A stretch of 64,000 nt of DNA from Yersinia rohdei ATCC 43380 (GTDB lineage: Bacteria > Pseudomonadota > Gammaproteobacteria > Enterobacterales > Enterobacteriaceae). This document shows, piece by piece, positions 30,439 through 39,431 of the stretch. Both the position numbers and the translations under genes were made by a program. The notes beneath the pieces were generated by a model. The model searched no databases and was not told the DNA's origin. It saw nothing but the letters and a program-made list of their open reading frames with translations. How positions within the stretch are numbered: the first letter of the stretch is position 1; each line of letters begins with the position of its first letter. The stretch spans positions 1 through 64,000 of the forward strand of contig NZ_ACCD01000012.1 in the NCBI RefSeq assembly GCF_000173775.1, written 5' to 3'.

Positions 30439-30747
30439 TTAGCGTCGCGCCAACAATAAGCCAATGACCAACCCGACAGTCGCGCCAATCCCCACACTGC
30501 ACCAGGGTTTGTCACGAACATAGTCATCAGTACAGCAGGCCAGCGCTTTTGCCCGTTTGATATAGCATTCACTGCGGCCACTCAAACGGTACTGAACCTC
30601 CTTTAGTGCTTTCTCCGCCCGTGCTTTAATTTCCTGATAACTTTCATCCGCTGCATCGCCCGAGGCCCGCAGTACCTCCTCTAGCGTATCCGTCAGCATC
30701 ATTAAATCGTCATCCAATGAGGTTTGCTGGTCTTTATCTCGGTTCAT
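30439..30747 (-). CDS. elaB: DUF883 membrane-anchored ribosome-binding protein ElaB
   Basis: A 102-residue protein: an amphipathic helical N-terminal part (LDDDLMMLTDTLEEVLRASGD) followed by a single C-terminal membrane anchor (VGIGATVGLVIGLLLARR). E. coli ElaB is 101 residues, C-tail anchored, binds ribosomes and is induced in stationary phase. The start at 30747 gives that length, with GGAGA seven bases upstream. It lies next to menF as in E. coli. Three Cys residues in the middle (SECYIK, ACCTDD) are not in the E. coli protein. Confidence 0.9.
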   Translation of the reverse strand: MNRDKDQQTSLDDDLMMLTDTLEEVLRASGDAADESYQEIKARAEKALKEVQYRLSGRSECYIKRAKALACCTDDYVRDKPWCSVGIGATVGLVIGLLLARR

Positions 30748-30821
30748 GTGCATTCTCCATGAGTGAAAAAAGGGCATCTCTAAGCATAGCCTATCGTCGT
30801 GAAATTGGATTTTGATTGGCG

Positions 30822-32633
30822 TTAACGATAAAAACAACTGGCGCCCTGCTCGGCCCCAGTCATTTGCTCACGTAAGGCCCCAAATAGCTCGCGCCCACTC
30901 CCCACATGGAAAGCGGCAATATCCGGCATCTGCGGCTGGCGCGCGGCCAATTCGGCGTCATCCACCAGCAGTGAAAGTTCGCCGCTAACACCATCCACCC
31001 GGACGCGGTCACCATTACGGATTTTTGCCAACAAACCACCACAATAGGCTTCTGGTGTTACATGGATTGCCGAAGGCACCTTCCCAGAGGCCCCGGATAA
31101 GCGGCCATCAGTCACCAATGCCACCTTAAAACCACGATCCAATAACACCCCCAATGGCGGCATTAATTTATGCAACTCTGGCATCCCAATAGCGCGCGGC
31201 CCTTGATAACGCACCACCACCACACAATCTTTGTCCAATGCACCCGACTCAAATGCTGACTCGACATCATGCTGGCTTTCAAACACCACCGCCGGCCCTT
31301 CAATAATCTGATGTTCATGAGGAACTGCCGAGGTCTTCATCACGGCACGTCCCAAATTGCCACTCAATACCTTGGTGCCACCTTGTGGTGAAAAGGGGTT
31401 GGCCACACTGGCAATAACTTGATTATCCAGTGACTGCTCTGGCCCATTGCGCCATTGCAGTTGGCCGTTTTCCAGATACGGCTCTTGGGTATAATGTTGC
31501 AAGCCAAACCCAGCTACCGTGTGCACATCGCCATGCAATAATCCTCCTTGCAGCAATTCTTTGACTAACAGTGACACCCCGCCAGCCGCCTGGAAATAGT
31601 TGATATCCGCCGGGCCATTGGGGTAAATGCGACATAATTGCGGTACCACATCAGACAGCTCAGAAAAGTCATCCCAATCAATGATAATCCCCGCCGCACG
31701 GGCCATCGCCACCAGATGCAAAGTGTGATTGGTTGAGCCGCCAGTTGCCAGCAGGGCCACAATGCCATTCACCACCACTTTTTCATCCACCAATTGGCCG
31801 ACGGGCAGATAATTGCCACTGGTTTGTGTCAAGCGGGTGACCTGGCGCGCCGCCGCCGCCGTCAGAGCATCGCGCAATGGCGTATTGGGCTGGATAAAAG
31901 ACGCGCCAGGCAAGTGCAATCCCATCACTTCCATCACCATCTGATTAGAGTTGGCCGTGCCATAAAATGTACAGGTACCGGCGCTGTGATAAGAGGCCGC
32001 TTCGGCGTCTAATAAGGCGTGTCGGTCGACTTTCCCCTCGGCATACAGTTGGCGCACCCGCACTTTTTCTTTATTGGACAGGCCGCTGGCCATTGGCCCT
32101 GCCGGGACAAAAACTGCCGGTAAGTGACCGAATGACAAGGCGGCTATCAATAAACCGGGCACGATTTTGTCGCAAACGCCGAGGTACAAAGCGCCATCAA
32201 ACATATTGTGTGATAAACCAATAGCGGCTGACATGGCAATAATATCGCGGCTCATCAGCGACAGCTCCATGCCATCTTGTCCTTGAGTCACCCCGTCGCA
32301 CATAGCGGGAACCCCACCGGCAACCTGCCCGACCGCGCCGACTTCATGTAGCGCAGCTTTCAGTTGCTGCGGATAATGTTCATAAGGCTGATGGGCGGAC
32401 AACATGTCGTTATAAGAGGTGATAATGGCAATATCACTGCGCACCATATTTTTTAGCGCAGCTTTATCCTCTGGTTGGCAGGCGGCAAAACCGTGGGCCA
32501 GATTGCCACAAGCCAACTGCGAGCGGTGAACCGTATTTTCCTGCGCCGCACTGATACGTTGCAGATAAGCCGAACGAGTAGCCGCAGATCGCGCCGCAAT
32601 ACGCTGCGTGACACGGGTGAGAGTCGGGTTCAT
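30822..32633 (-). CDS. edd: Phosphogluconate dehydratase Edd
   Basis: A 603-residue 4Fe-4S dehydratase that converts 6-phosphogluconate to KDPG in the Entner-Doudoroff pathway. It is close to E. coli Edd over its full length: [18 protein letters not shown] near the N-terminus, [40 protein letters not shown], and [20 protein letters not shown] near the end. The start at 32633 (MNPTLTRV) matches E. coli, though an ATG two codons earlier (32639) is possible. In E. coli edd lies with eda next to zwf. Here it is the last gene of a sugar-acid cluster, 9 bp after the HbpS-like gene, and no eda is in the window. Confidence 0.93.
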   Translation of the reverse strand: MNPTLTRVTQRIAARSAATRSAYLQRISAAQENTVHRSQLACGNLAHGFAACQPEDKAALKNMVRSDIAIITSYNDMLSAHQPYEHYPQQLKAALHEVGAVGQVAGGVPAMCDGVTQGQDGMELSLMSRDIIAMSAAIGLSHNMFDGALYLGVCDKIVPGLLIAALSFGHLPAVFVPAGPMASGLSNKEKVRVRQLYAEGKVDRHALLDAEAASYHSAGTCTFYGTANSNQMVMEVMGLHLPGASFIQPNTPLRDALTAAAARQVTRLTQTSGNYLPVGQLVDEKVVVNGIVALLATGGSTNHTLHLVAMARAAGIIIDWDDFSELSDVVPQLCRIYPNGPADINYFQAAGGVSLLVKELLQGGLLHGDVHTVAGFGLQHYTQEPYLENGQLQWRNGPEQSLDNQVIASVANPFSPQGGTKVLSGNLGRAVMKTSAVPHEHQIIEGPAVVFESQHDVESAFESGALDKDCVVVVRYQGPRAIGMPELHKLMPPLGVLLDRGFKVALVTDGRLSGASGKVPSAIHVTPEAYCGGLLAKIRNGDRVRVDGVSGELSLLVDDAELAARQPQMPDIAAFHVGSGRELFGALREQMTGAEQGASCFYR

Positions 32634-32642
32634 CGCCATTCC

Positions 32643-33149
32643 TTATTCGCTTAGGGGAGTCAAAAGTTCAATGCTGCCCGCAGGGAGGCCAATAAAATCC
32701 GCCAGCACCTGCAGTAGCAAATTGTGGTCATCTAGATGTGGTGCGCCGGAAACATTCACGCTTCCAATAATACCCACCTGCTGAACCTGTAGCGGGAACC
32801 CGCCACCCAATGCAGCATAATCGCGCAGACTGACACCATAACGCGCCTCAAGTGAGGTCTGGCGCTGCTGTAACATCAGCCCGGCGGCATAGGAGCTGGT
32901 GCCCAGTAACTCTACGACATTGCGCTTACGCCGCAGCCAATCATGATTTTCTGCACTGGTGCCAGACATGGCGTAGCTGAATAAAGTTTGCCCATTCAGA
33001 GTAATATTAATCGCCAGCGCCACTGCCTGTTGCTCGGCTTGCTGCTTGATTTTCTCACCTAGCTGCCAGGCCATTTCGTGATTGAAATTAGTGAGTTGCA
33101 GGCGCTGTTGCTGCTGCTGACAGCGGATAAGTTGCTGCTGTAAATTCAT
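32643..33149 (-). CDS. UPF0303/HbpS-like (PF03928-type) protein
   Basis: A 168-residue soluble protein of the UPF0303 / HbpS-GlcG-PduO-C type (formerly DUF336). Landmarks are [17 protein letters not shown] near the N-terminus, [21 protein letters not shown], and [13 protein letters not shown]...[16 protein letters not shown] in the C-terminal half. HbpS binds and degrades heme, and GlcG sits in glycolate operons; the role of most members is unknown. Here it lies between a sugar-acid permease gene (62 bp) and edd (9 bp), in one direction, so it is likely co-expressed with the sugar-acid genes. What it does there is not known. Confidence 0.8.
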   Translation of the reverse strand: MNLQQQLIRCQQQQQRLQLTNFNHEMAWQLGEKIKQQAEQQAVALAINITLNGQTLFSYAMSGTSAENHDWLRRKRNVVELLGTSSYAAGLMLQQRQTSLEARYGVSLRDYAALGGGFPLQVQQVGIIGSVNVSGAPHLDDHNLLLQVLADFIGLPAGSIELLTPLSE

Positions 33150-33211
33150 GAGACACTCCGGTTATCAAGGGCGCTGGCATTGCTATGTCGGCGAATGCCA
33201 GCGACCGGGCT

Positions 33212-34519
33212 TTATGCGCGTTTTACCCTGGCTAAACCTTTGGCCGTTTTCTTTGTGTCGACTTCAACATCACACTCTTTCGGCAGAGTCAGGGTAATCA
33301 GTCCGGCAATAATTAATGAGCCCGCCAACATGCAGACGGCGGCACTTTGGCCGTAGAGGAAAATCATTACACCGACCAGATATGGGCCACAGAACCCGCC
33401 CAAATTACCTAAACCATTAATGACACCGCGCGCCCCACCCGCCACTTCCGGCACGGCAATACGTCCGGGAATTGACCAGAATGGGCTGGTGGCTGCTTTA
33501 AGGAAGAAGCCGCATACCACCAGAGCCAGATAAGACACCAACACGTTGTGACGGAAAATAACCGACGTCACCAACCCTGCGGCAAAGCAGAACAGTGAAA
33601 TCATGATCAACAGACGGCGCTTACCGGTTTTATCCGATAAAGAAGAAATGACATAGATACCCGCAGTGGTGGCAATAAATGGCAGAATGGCCAGAACCCC
33701 GACAGAGGCCATATTGCCGCCAGTCAGATTTTTCAAGATGGTCGGCAACCATAAGGTGTAGCCGTAATCCCCGGTTTGATAAAAGAAATTCAGCGCGACC
33801 AGCTTCATCAACCCTTTATTAAGGAATACCGCTTTGAGTGGGGCGTTGGTCACTGGCGCATCCAGCATCCGCTCAGCACGTTCCCGCGCCAGTTCAGTTA
33901 CCAGATAATCGCGCTCTTTTGCTGATAGCCATTTTGCTTCTTCTGGCCGATCACTGATAACAAACCACCACATCACTAACACCACGGCGGAGAGCGAACC
34001 TTCCAGAAAGAATAACCAGCGCCAGTCGAGCGCATTAATGATAAAACCGGAAAGAGGGGCGGTGAACATGCCACCGATGGGGGCAAACATCATAACGAAA
34101 GCATTGGCGCGGCCAATCTCACGTTCAGGGAACCAGTTGCTGACCATAGTCAAAACCACGGGCAACATACCGCCTTCAGAAACACCCAGAACAAAACGCA
34201 GGAATAATAATTGATAATGGTTAGTGACAAAACCAGTCAAAATAGAAACTATTGCCCAGACTGCCAGAGAATAAGCAATGAATTTTCTGCCGCTACCATG
34301 AACAGCAATTCGGCCCCCCGGCACTTGTAAAAATAAATAACCAATAAAGAAAATACCGCCCGCTAAACCGGCCATTTGGCTGGTAATTGCTAAATCACTT
34401 TCCATACCACCGGGCAGAGCAAAACTTATATTTACTCTGTCCATAAAAGAAATAATACAAGCAATCATTATTGGAACAATAACGCGGAACCAACGGGCAT
34501 TAGGGATCTTACTGTCCAT
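33212..34519 (-). CDS. MFS permease, anion:cation symporter (ACS) type; probable ketogluconate transporter
   Basis: A 435-residue membrane protein with about twelve helices. Marks of the ACS group are FMDRVNISFALPGG in helix 1 and VLGVSEGGMLPVVLTMVSNWFP in helices 4-5, the latter typical of organic-acid and sugar-acid symporters. The closest characterised relatives I can think of are 2-ketogluconate (KguT-like) and 4-hydroxyphenylacetate permeases. The neighbours (2-hydroxyacid dehydrogenase, edd, idnO, gluconokinase) favour a ketogluconate or gluconate-like substrate. The substrate is inferred. Confidence 0.78.
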   Translation of the reverse strand: MDSKIPNARWFRVIVPIMIACIISFMDRVNISFALPGGMESDLAITSQMAGLAGGIFFIGYLFLQVPGGRIAVHGSGRKFIAYSLAVWAIVSILTGFVTNHYQLLFLRFVLGVSEGGMLPVVLTMVSNWFPEREIGRANAFVMMFAPIGGMFTAPLSGFIINALDWRWLFFLEGSLSAVVLVMWWFVISDRPEEAKWLSAKERDYLVTELARERAERMLDAPVTNAPLKAVFLNKGLMKLVALNFFYQTGDYGYTLWLPTILKNLTGGNMASVGVLAILPFIATTAGIYVISSLSDKTGKRRLLIMISLFCFAAGLVTSVIFRHNVLVSYLALVVCGFFLKAATSPFWSIPGRIAVPEVAGGARGVINGLGNLGGFCGPYLVGVMIFLYGQSAAVCMLAGSLIIAGLITLTLPKECDVEVDTKKTAKGLARVKRA

Positions 34520-34656
34520 ATAAATACGCCTTATGATAATAGCAAAGTATTACTCTGCACACTAAATAAGCGTGCAGAGTGTGTCGGATGAAATAAGTGC
34601 GTTTACTTAAATTAATTAAATCTTACGAACTTTTATTATTAATAATCTTTAAAAAA

Positions 34657-35607
34657 TTAATAATTAATAGCGGTCGGTGCTTTTTCACCAGAAAAATGTG
34701 CCAGAATATTTGAAAATACAATATCGCTCATTTGAATTCTGGTTTCGATTGTGGCGCTGGCGATATGCGGCAGTAACACCACATTTTCCATTTCAATTAA
34801 AGCCTGCGGCACATTAGGTTCTTCTGCAAATACATCCAAACCGGCACCACCAATTTCTTGCTGTTGTAATGCATGGATTAAATCATCCTGATTAATCATG
34901 CTGCCGCGCGCAATATTAATCAGCAGGGCATGATTTGGCATCGCCGCAAAAATAGCTTTATTCACCAGACCGACACTGTCTTTCCCACCCGAGATAGCCA
35001 CTACCAAAATATCGCTTTGCTGGGCAAGGCTAATTAAATCAGGTAGATATTGGTATGGCAGACGTTCAATGTGCGTGGTATCGGTATAGGAAATTTGCAT
35101 ATCAAAACCCGTGGCGCGGCGCGCTATCGCTTGGCCAATGCGCCCCATACCAAAAATCCCCAGACGTTTGCCGGTAACTTTAGAAGATAATGGCATGCTA
35201 CTGTGTGGCCACTGCCCGGCGCGCAGGAATTTATCGGCCTGACATAAACGACGAGAGGTGGCAATAATCAGACCAAGCGCGGTGTCAGCCACATCATCTG
35301 TCAGCACGCCCGGCGTTGTGGTAACAATGATATTGCGTTCACGGGTCATATCCAGATCCACAGCATCCGTGCCCACACCGAATATTGAGATAATCTGCAA
35401 TTCTGGTAATAACGCCAGCACCTCGTTGGTCACACCAATATCACCGCGAGTCACAATACCTTTAATATTCTTACCCTGCTCTGCCAAAAATGCAGCAGGA
35501 TCAGTAAGCTGGAAGAGTTTATGAACACTGAAATTTTGTTCCAGCTTCTCAGTCAAATAATCCATTACCGGGGCGATAATCAATACGGCTTGTTTGCTGT
35601 TTTTCAT
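34657..35607 (-). CDS. D-isomer specific 2-hydroxyacid dehydrogenase, probable 2-ketogluconate reductase
   Basis: A 316-residue NAD(P)H-dependent dehydrogenase. It has the Rossmann motif GIFGMGRIGQAIARR, the catalytic Arg in NIARGSMINQ, Glu in EEPNVP and His in LLPHIASAT. The family covers glyoxylate, hydroxypyruvate and 2-ketogluconate reductases. The gene neighbourhood (permease, gluconokinase, edd, GntR-like repressor) makes 2-ketogluconate-to-gluconate reduction the best guess. It is the first gene of the leftward transcription unit, next to a CRP-like site and a GntR-like palindrome. Confidence 0.8.
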   Translation of the reverse strand: MKNSKQAVLIIAPVMDYLTEKLEQNFSVHKLFQLTDPAAFLAEQGKNIKGIVTRGDIGVTNEVLALLPELQIISIFGVGTDAVDLDMTRERNIIVTTTPGVLTDDVADTALGLIIATSRRLCQADKFLRAGQWPHSSMPLSSKVTGKRLGIFGMGRIGQAIARRATGFDMQISYTDTTHIERLPYQYLPDLISLAQQSDILVVAISGGKDSVGLVNKAIFAAMPNHALLINIARGSMINQDDLIHALQQQEIGGAGLDVFAEEPNVPQALIEMENVVLLPHIASATIETRIQMSDIVFSNILAHFSGEKAPTAINY

Positions 35608-35721
35608 TACGAGTACCTGATCATGTCAATAAATCAAAAACCAGAATGGCAACAGATAATCTTCAGATGATTGAGCCATTCAGCGAATGTCGTTATAAGA
35701 CCTGTTTTCAATGTTTTATTT

Positions 35722-35737
35722 TGTGACTCAGCTCACT
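35722..35737. promoter_or_regulatory. CRP-like site upstream of the 2-hydroxyacid dehydrogenase gene
   Basis: TGTGACTCAGCTCACT fits TGTGA-N6-TCACA with one mismatch. It lies 115 bp before the dehydrogenase start on the minus strand. This suggests cAMP-CRP activation of the leftward operon. Confidence 0.6.
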
Positions 35738-35759
35738 GTAAATCATGTTAAGAAAAGAT

Positions 35760-35771
35760 GTTACCGGTAAC
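35760..35771. promoter_or_regulatory. GntR-like operator palindrome
   Basis: GTTACCGGTAAC is a perfect 12-bp palindrome, preceded by AT to give ATGTTACC, the half-site seen in E. coli GntR/IdnR operators. It is 23 bp beyond the CRP-like site. The LacI-type regulator next door is GntR-like, so it is the likely binder. Confidence 0.6.
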
Positions 35772-35989
35772 GTGACCAACCTATCATTGCATCAGCTGAA
35801 TTGTTTCAGCCAATCAAATGTGCGTTAATAATTTAGGTTGTGAATCAATGAAAATGTTATCAACTGGCATGAGTTGTTATGGACAGGAAGACGCAAAACA
35901 GAGCGGGGTGAGGAGCGTTCGGTACTGCCATCGATAACCACAATGGCAGATTTGGGGGGTAACCCTAATTAGGGTTAATCAATACAAGG

Positions 35990-36982
35990 TTAAATTGTGC
36001 CACCAAGTGAAATACGATAATGAAGGTCAACCTGTTCAATTGTCGGGATTTTTTTGATTTTCTTAATCAAAATTTCAGCGGCAACTTTGCCCATTTCAAA
36101 ACGTGGGGTCGTGACACTGGCAAGTACCGGAGTGGTGGCCTGGCCAATATCCAACCCATGAAAACCGGAAATAGCCATATCAGCAGGCACCCCGATTCCC
36201 AGTTTCAAGCATTCTTGTAACACGCCCACGGCCATATCATCATTAGTACAAAAAATAGCATCGAGCTGTGGATACATTTGTCGTGCCAATGCCAACATGC
36301 CAGCACCGATAGAAACAGAAGAGACTTTGTTCGGGGTAATATGCAAAGGCACAAAACCAGCATCACTAATAGCCTGGCTATATCCTTGATATCGTTTGCG
36401 ATCTCGTGCATCAGACATCGAGCCAAAATAGACAATATTCTGCTTCCCACTGGCCAGCAATGTCGCCGTCATGTCATAGGCCGCCTGATAATTATTAAAA
36501 CCCACCGTAATGCGGTTGAACTGAGGCTCCAGATCCATCACCTGCGCCACCGGAAGTTCTGCAGCATTCAAATATTTATCAGCGCGTAAGGTATGTTCAG
36601 AGTCGGTAAGAATAAGCCCGGAAATCTGGCAGGATAGCAGATTAACTATCTGTTCTTCCTCGCGTTCTTTACTGTAGTTATAATTCACCACTAATGTCTG
36701 GTAACCACTGGCAGCGGTCACAGATTCAATGCCTGCCAGTAAATCGGAGAAAATCTGGTTATTAAAGGAAGGAATTAAGATGCCAATACGCGGGATTTTT
36801 TGATTAATACTGTTTTCCCCATCAGGGTCCGCACTGTAATTGACTTCAACCATGACTTGAGCAATTCGCTCCCCCGTTTCTGGGGCCACTTTTTCCGGCG
36901 TGCGTAAGTAACGGCTGACTGTCATTTTGGTCACGCCGGCAAGTAACGCGATATCCTGTAACGTAACACGCTGGTTTTTCAT
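35990..36982 (-). CDS. LacI-family transcriptional repressor, GntR/IdnR-like
   Basis: A 330-residue regulator. The N-terminal helix-turn-helix is VTLQDIALLAGVTKMTVSRYLR, and the rest is a periplasmic-binding-like effector domain (RIGILIPSFNNQIFSDLLAGIES, DAIFCTNDDMAVGVLQEC, AISGFHGLDIGQ). It is very similar in layout to E. coli GntR (331 residues) and IdnR, which respond to gluconate and idonate. The start at 36982 gives MKNQRVTLQD; an upstream ATG would add 33 residues with no family counterpart. It lies between the two arms of the sugar-acid locus and probably controls both. Confidence 0.87.
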   Translation of the reverse strand: MKNQRVTLQDIALLAGVTKMTVSRYLRTPEKVAPETGERIAQVMVEVNYSADPDGENSINQKIPRIGILIPSFNNQIFSDLLAGIESVTAASGYQTLVVNYNYSKEREEEQIVNLLSCQISGLILTDSEHTLRADKYLNAAELPVAQVMDLEPQFNRITVGFNNYQAAYDMTATLLASGKQNIVYFGSMSDARDRKRYQGYSQAISDAGFVPLHITPNKVSSVSIGAGMLALARQMYPQLDAIFCTNDDMAVGVLQECLKLGIGVPADMAISGFHGLDIGQATTPVLASVTTPRFEMGKVAAEILIKKIKKIPTIEQVDLHYRISLGGTI

Positions 36983-37053
36983 GGCATATACCTGGAACAA
37001 GAGTGTGGAAAGACTGGCATGATTATGCACTGTTAGCATCAATAATGAAAAGC

Positions 37054-37063
37054 ATGTTACGGG
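37054..37063. promoter_or_regulatory. GntR-like half-site upstream of the LacI-type gene
   Basis: ATGTTACGGG resembles one half of a gluconate-repressor operator. It lies about 70 bp before the regulator's start and could mediate autoregulation. It is a half-site only. Confidence 0.3.
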
Positions 37064-37208
37064 TTTTAAATACAATAACAATCATGCTATTTCTTATTAA
37101 GTTAGTTTATTATCAATAGGTTGTTACTAACTCACTTACTAAAATGAGTAAAGTCAGCCCTGAAAACCCTGTTTCCTCATCCTCAGAGCGATGTTGCTCA
37201 CGTAAGAG

Positions 37209-37226
37209 GTAACAGCTTGCTGTAAC
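37209..37226. promoter_or_regulatory. Imperfect palindrome, possible second operator
   Basis: GTAACAGCTTGCTGTAAC is an inverted repeat with four mismatched positions, followed by AT to complete an inverted ATGTTACAG half-site. It lies 10 bp from the CRP-like site at 37236 in the divergent region between the repressor gene and idnO. Confidence 0.4.
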
Positions 37227-37235
37227 ATGATTTAA

Positions 37236-37251
37236 AGTGATCTTCATCACA
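37236..37251. promoter_or_regulatory. CRP-like site upstream of idnO
   Basis: AGTGATCTTCATCACA fits TGTGA-N6-TCACA with one mismatch. It lies 240 bp before idnO. This suggests catabolite control of the rightward arm too. The remaining gene-free sequence between 36983 and 37490 is AT-rich with no other element that I recognise. Confidence 0.55.
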
Positions 37252-37490
37252 GTTTAACCAAGCAAAAAACGGTTTGATAGGCACATGTTTTCAGTCGACT
37301 GAATCAATGTGAATGCCACCAGCATTAATATAATTTCGTTCGCGATTAAAATAAGCTAATAAGCTGTAGAAAAAATAATTGTGTTTTTTCATATTGTTGG
37401 ACATTAAGTTTTCACTGTGCCCGTAAATCAGTAATCAGGAATTAACATTTACTTTATGTGTCGCCTAATGAGCGCCATCAGGAATTTATT

Positions 37491-38255
37491 ATGAAGAATT
37501 TATTTTCGTTAGAAAAACGTAAAGTATTAATCACCGGGTCAGCTCAGGGTATTGGTTTTTTATTAGCAAAAGGTTTGGCTGAATTTGGTGCTGAAATAAT
37601 TATTAATGATATTACCGCAGAACGCGCTGAAAAAGCAGTGACTGAATTACGTGCTAACGGTTTTATTGCTCATGCCGCAGCCTTTAATGTCACTGACCAT
37701 GATGCTGTTAATGCTGCTATCGAACAAATAGAAAGTAATATTGGTGCTATTGATATTTTAATTAATAATGCAGGAATTCAACGCCGCCACGCCTTTACCG
37801 AATTTCCGGAAAAAGATTGGGATGACGTGATTGCGGTAAACCAAAAATCTGTATTTCTGGTTTCACAAGCAGTCTCTCGCTATATGGTTAAACGTCAACG
37901 CGGCAAAATTATTAATATTTGCTCAATGCAAAGTGAATTGGGTCGCGACACTATCACCCCCTATGCTGCATCTAAAGGTGCGGTCAAAATGTTGACCCGC
38001 GGGATGTGTGTCGAATTGGCCAGATACAACATTCAGGTCAATGGTATCGCTCCTGGCTATTTCAAAACAGAGATGACAAAAGCGCTGGTCGACGATAAAG
38101 CCTTCACTGATTGGTTGTGCAAACGCACTCCGGCTGCCCGCTGGGGTGACCCAGAAGAGTTAATTGGCGCGGCAGTATACTTGTCGTCCAAGGCGTCCGA
38201 TTTTGTTAATGGGCATTTACTGTTTGTCGATGGTGGCATGGTGGTGGCGGTTTAA
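37491..38255 (+). CDS. idnO: 5-Keto-D-gluconate 5-reductase IdnO
   Basis: A 254-residue short-chain dehydrogenase that reduces 5-ketogluconate to gluconate. It is nearly identical to E. coli IdnO over long runs (NNAGIQRRHAFTEFPE, NICSMQSELGRDTITPYAAS, KTEMTKALV). The cofactor motif is TGSAQGIGF, and the catalytic residues are Ser145, Tyr158 and Lys162. The start at 37491 has CAGGA seven bases upstream and gives the E. coli length of 254. It is first in a rightward idnO-gluconokinase-yhcH-like unit. Confidence 0.93.
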   Translation: MKNLFSLEKRKVLITGSAQGIGFLLAKGLAEFGAEIIINDITAERAEKAVTELRANGFIAHAAAFNVTDHDAVNAAIEQIESNIGAIDILINNAGIQRRHAFTEFPEKDWDDVIAVNQKSVFLVSQAVSRYMVKRQRGKIINICSMQSELGRDTITPYAASKGAVKMLTRGMCVELARYNIQVNGIAPGYFKTEMTKALVDDKAFTDWLCKRTPAARWGDPEELIGAAVYLSSKASDFVNGHLLFVDGGMVVAV

Positions 38256-38307
38256 TCCCCCAATGGCTTTGGTTAGATAGCTCATTAATAAGTAACCGAG
38301 GGAAGTT

Positions 38308-38838
38308 ATGACAGGTAAATGCATTATCGTCATGGGCGTCTCCGGCACCGGAAAATCCTGTGTCGGCCAGCTGCTGGCACAGGCACTGGATGCCAAGTTT
38401 ATTGATGGCGACGATTTGCATCCGCGCGCCAATATTCAAAAAATGGCATCAGGTCAGCCCCTAAATGATCAAGACCGCGCCCCTTGGCTGGAGCGCTTAA
38501 GTGATGTGGCGTATAGCTTGCAACAGAAAAACGAAGTGGGCTTTTTAGTCTGTTCCGCACTAAAAAAACAATATCGCGATCGCCTACGCGCCGGTAATCA
38601 AGGAATACGTTTTTTGTGGTTGACCGGCAATTACGATTTGGTGTTACACAGAATGCAGCAACGAGCCGGGCATTTTATGCCAGAGAGCCTGTTAAAGAGC
38701 CAGTTCGCAACACTGGAAGCCCCTGATACCAATGAGCCGGATGTGATTGAAATCGATATATCACCCGACGTGGTCAGTGTTGTAGAACACTGTATTGCTG
38801 CACTGGCGCAGGAAGATAACCTGAGCCATTGTGCTTAA
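38308..38838 (+). CDS. idnK: Gluconokinase, IdnK/GntK-like
   Basis: A 176-residue kinase that converts gluconate to 6-phosphogluconate using ATP. The P-loop is GVSGTGKS (residues 10-17). Family marks are AKFIDGDDLHP, CSALKKQYRDRLR and RAGHFMPESLLKSQF. It resembles E. coli IdnK (187 residues) and ends in SHCA like IdnK. It lies 52 bp after idnO. The product, 6-phosphogluconate, is the substrate of the edd product encoded on the other arm of the locus. Confidence 0.9.
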   Translation: MTGKCIIVMGVSGTGKSCVGQLLAQALDAKFIDGDDLHPRANIQKMASGQPLNDQDRAPWLERLSDVAYSLQQKNEVGFLVCSALKKQYRDRLRAGNQGIRFLWLTGNYDLVLHRMQQRAGHFMPESLLKSQFATLEAPDTNEPDVIEIDISPDVVSVVEHCIAALAQEDNLSHCA

Positions 38839-38879
38839 ATCCCGCGGCGAAATAGACCCGCAGGCATATAGGAATAGTT

Positions 38880-39347
38880 ATGATACTTGATGAACTGAAA
38901 AATGCGGTGAATAACCCACTGTACCCAGATGCCATCCGTCGCACATTGGCGGCGATTAGCAAGATGGATTTGGTCAATCTACCCGCCGGTGAGCAAGAAA
39001 TTGAAGGCCGCGAGATTTACTTGAATCATATTATCGCTACGACAAAGCCATTATATGAACAACTCCCTGAATTACATCGTTATTACATTGATATTCATAT
39101 TTTGTTGGAAGGCAGTGAGGTGATTGGGGCTTCCCCTTCAACTCAGGGCCAGCGCCCGACAATGGATTTTGATATTGAGCGGGATTATGGTCTGTTTGAA
39201 GGGATAACGACTGAAACCCTGTTAACCCTCAGCCCCGGTGATATCGTGCTGTTATTCCCTGGCGAATTACATCGCCCCATGGGCACATTGGCTGAAGTCG
39301 CCCCACTGCGCAAGATAGTGGTTAAGGTTGCGAATCATCTGCTGTGA
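38880..39347 (+). CDS. YhcH/YjgK/YiaL family protein
   Basis: A 155-residue cupin-like protein of the DUF386 family, which occurs in sugar and sugar-acid gene clusters. Recognisable parts are EGREIYLNHIIATTKPLYEQLPELHRYYIDIHILLEGSE and LLFPGELHRPMG with the metal-binding His pattern. Proposed activities include anomer or sugar-acid isomer handling; none is secure. It follows the gluconokinase gene by 41 bp, so it is part of the same message. Confidence 0.85.
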   Translation: MILDELKNAVNNPLYPDAIRRTLAAISKMDLVNLPAGEQEIEGREIYLNHIIATTKPLYEQLPELHRYYIDIHILLEGSEVIGASPSTQGQRPTMDFDIERDYGLFEGITTETLLTLSPGDIVLLFPGELHRPMGTLAEVAPLRKIVVKVANHLL

Positions 39348-39431
39348 TTTTATGATAAATCCGGTGGATAACATCCTGTATTTACTCAGGTAAGTTGCCA
39401 CCGGACTCTTAATGACCAAACCAAATCCCCA

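Noticed and set aside
36983-37081. 33-codon N-terminal extension of the LacI-type regulator
   Set aside because: Family members begin right at the helix-turn-helix, and the extension is low-complexity promoter DNA.
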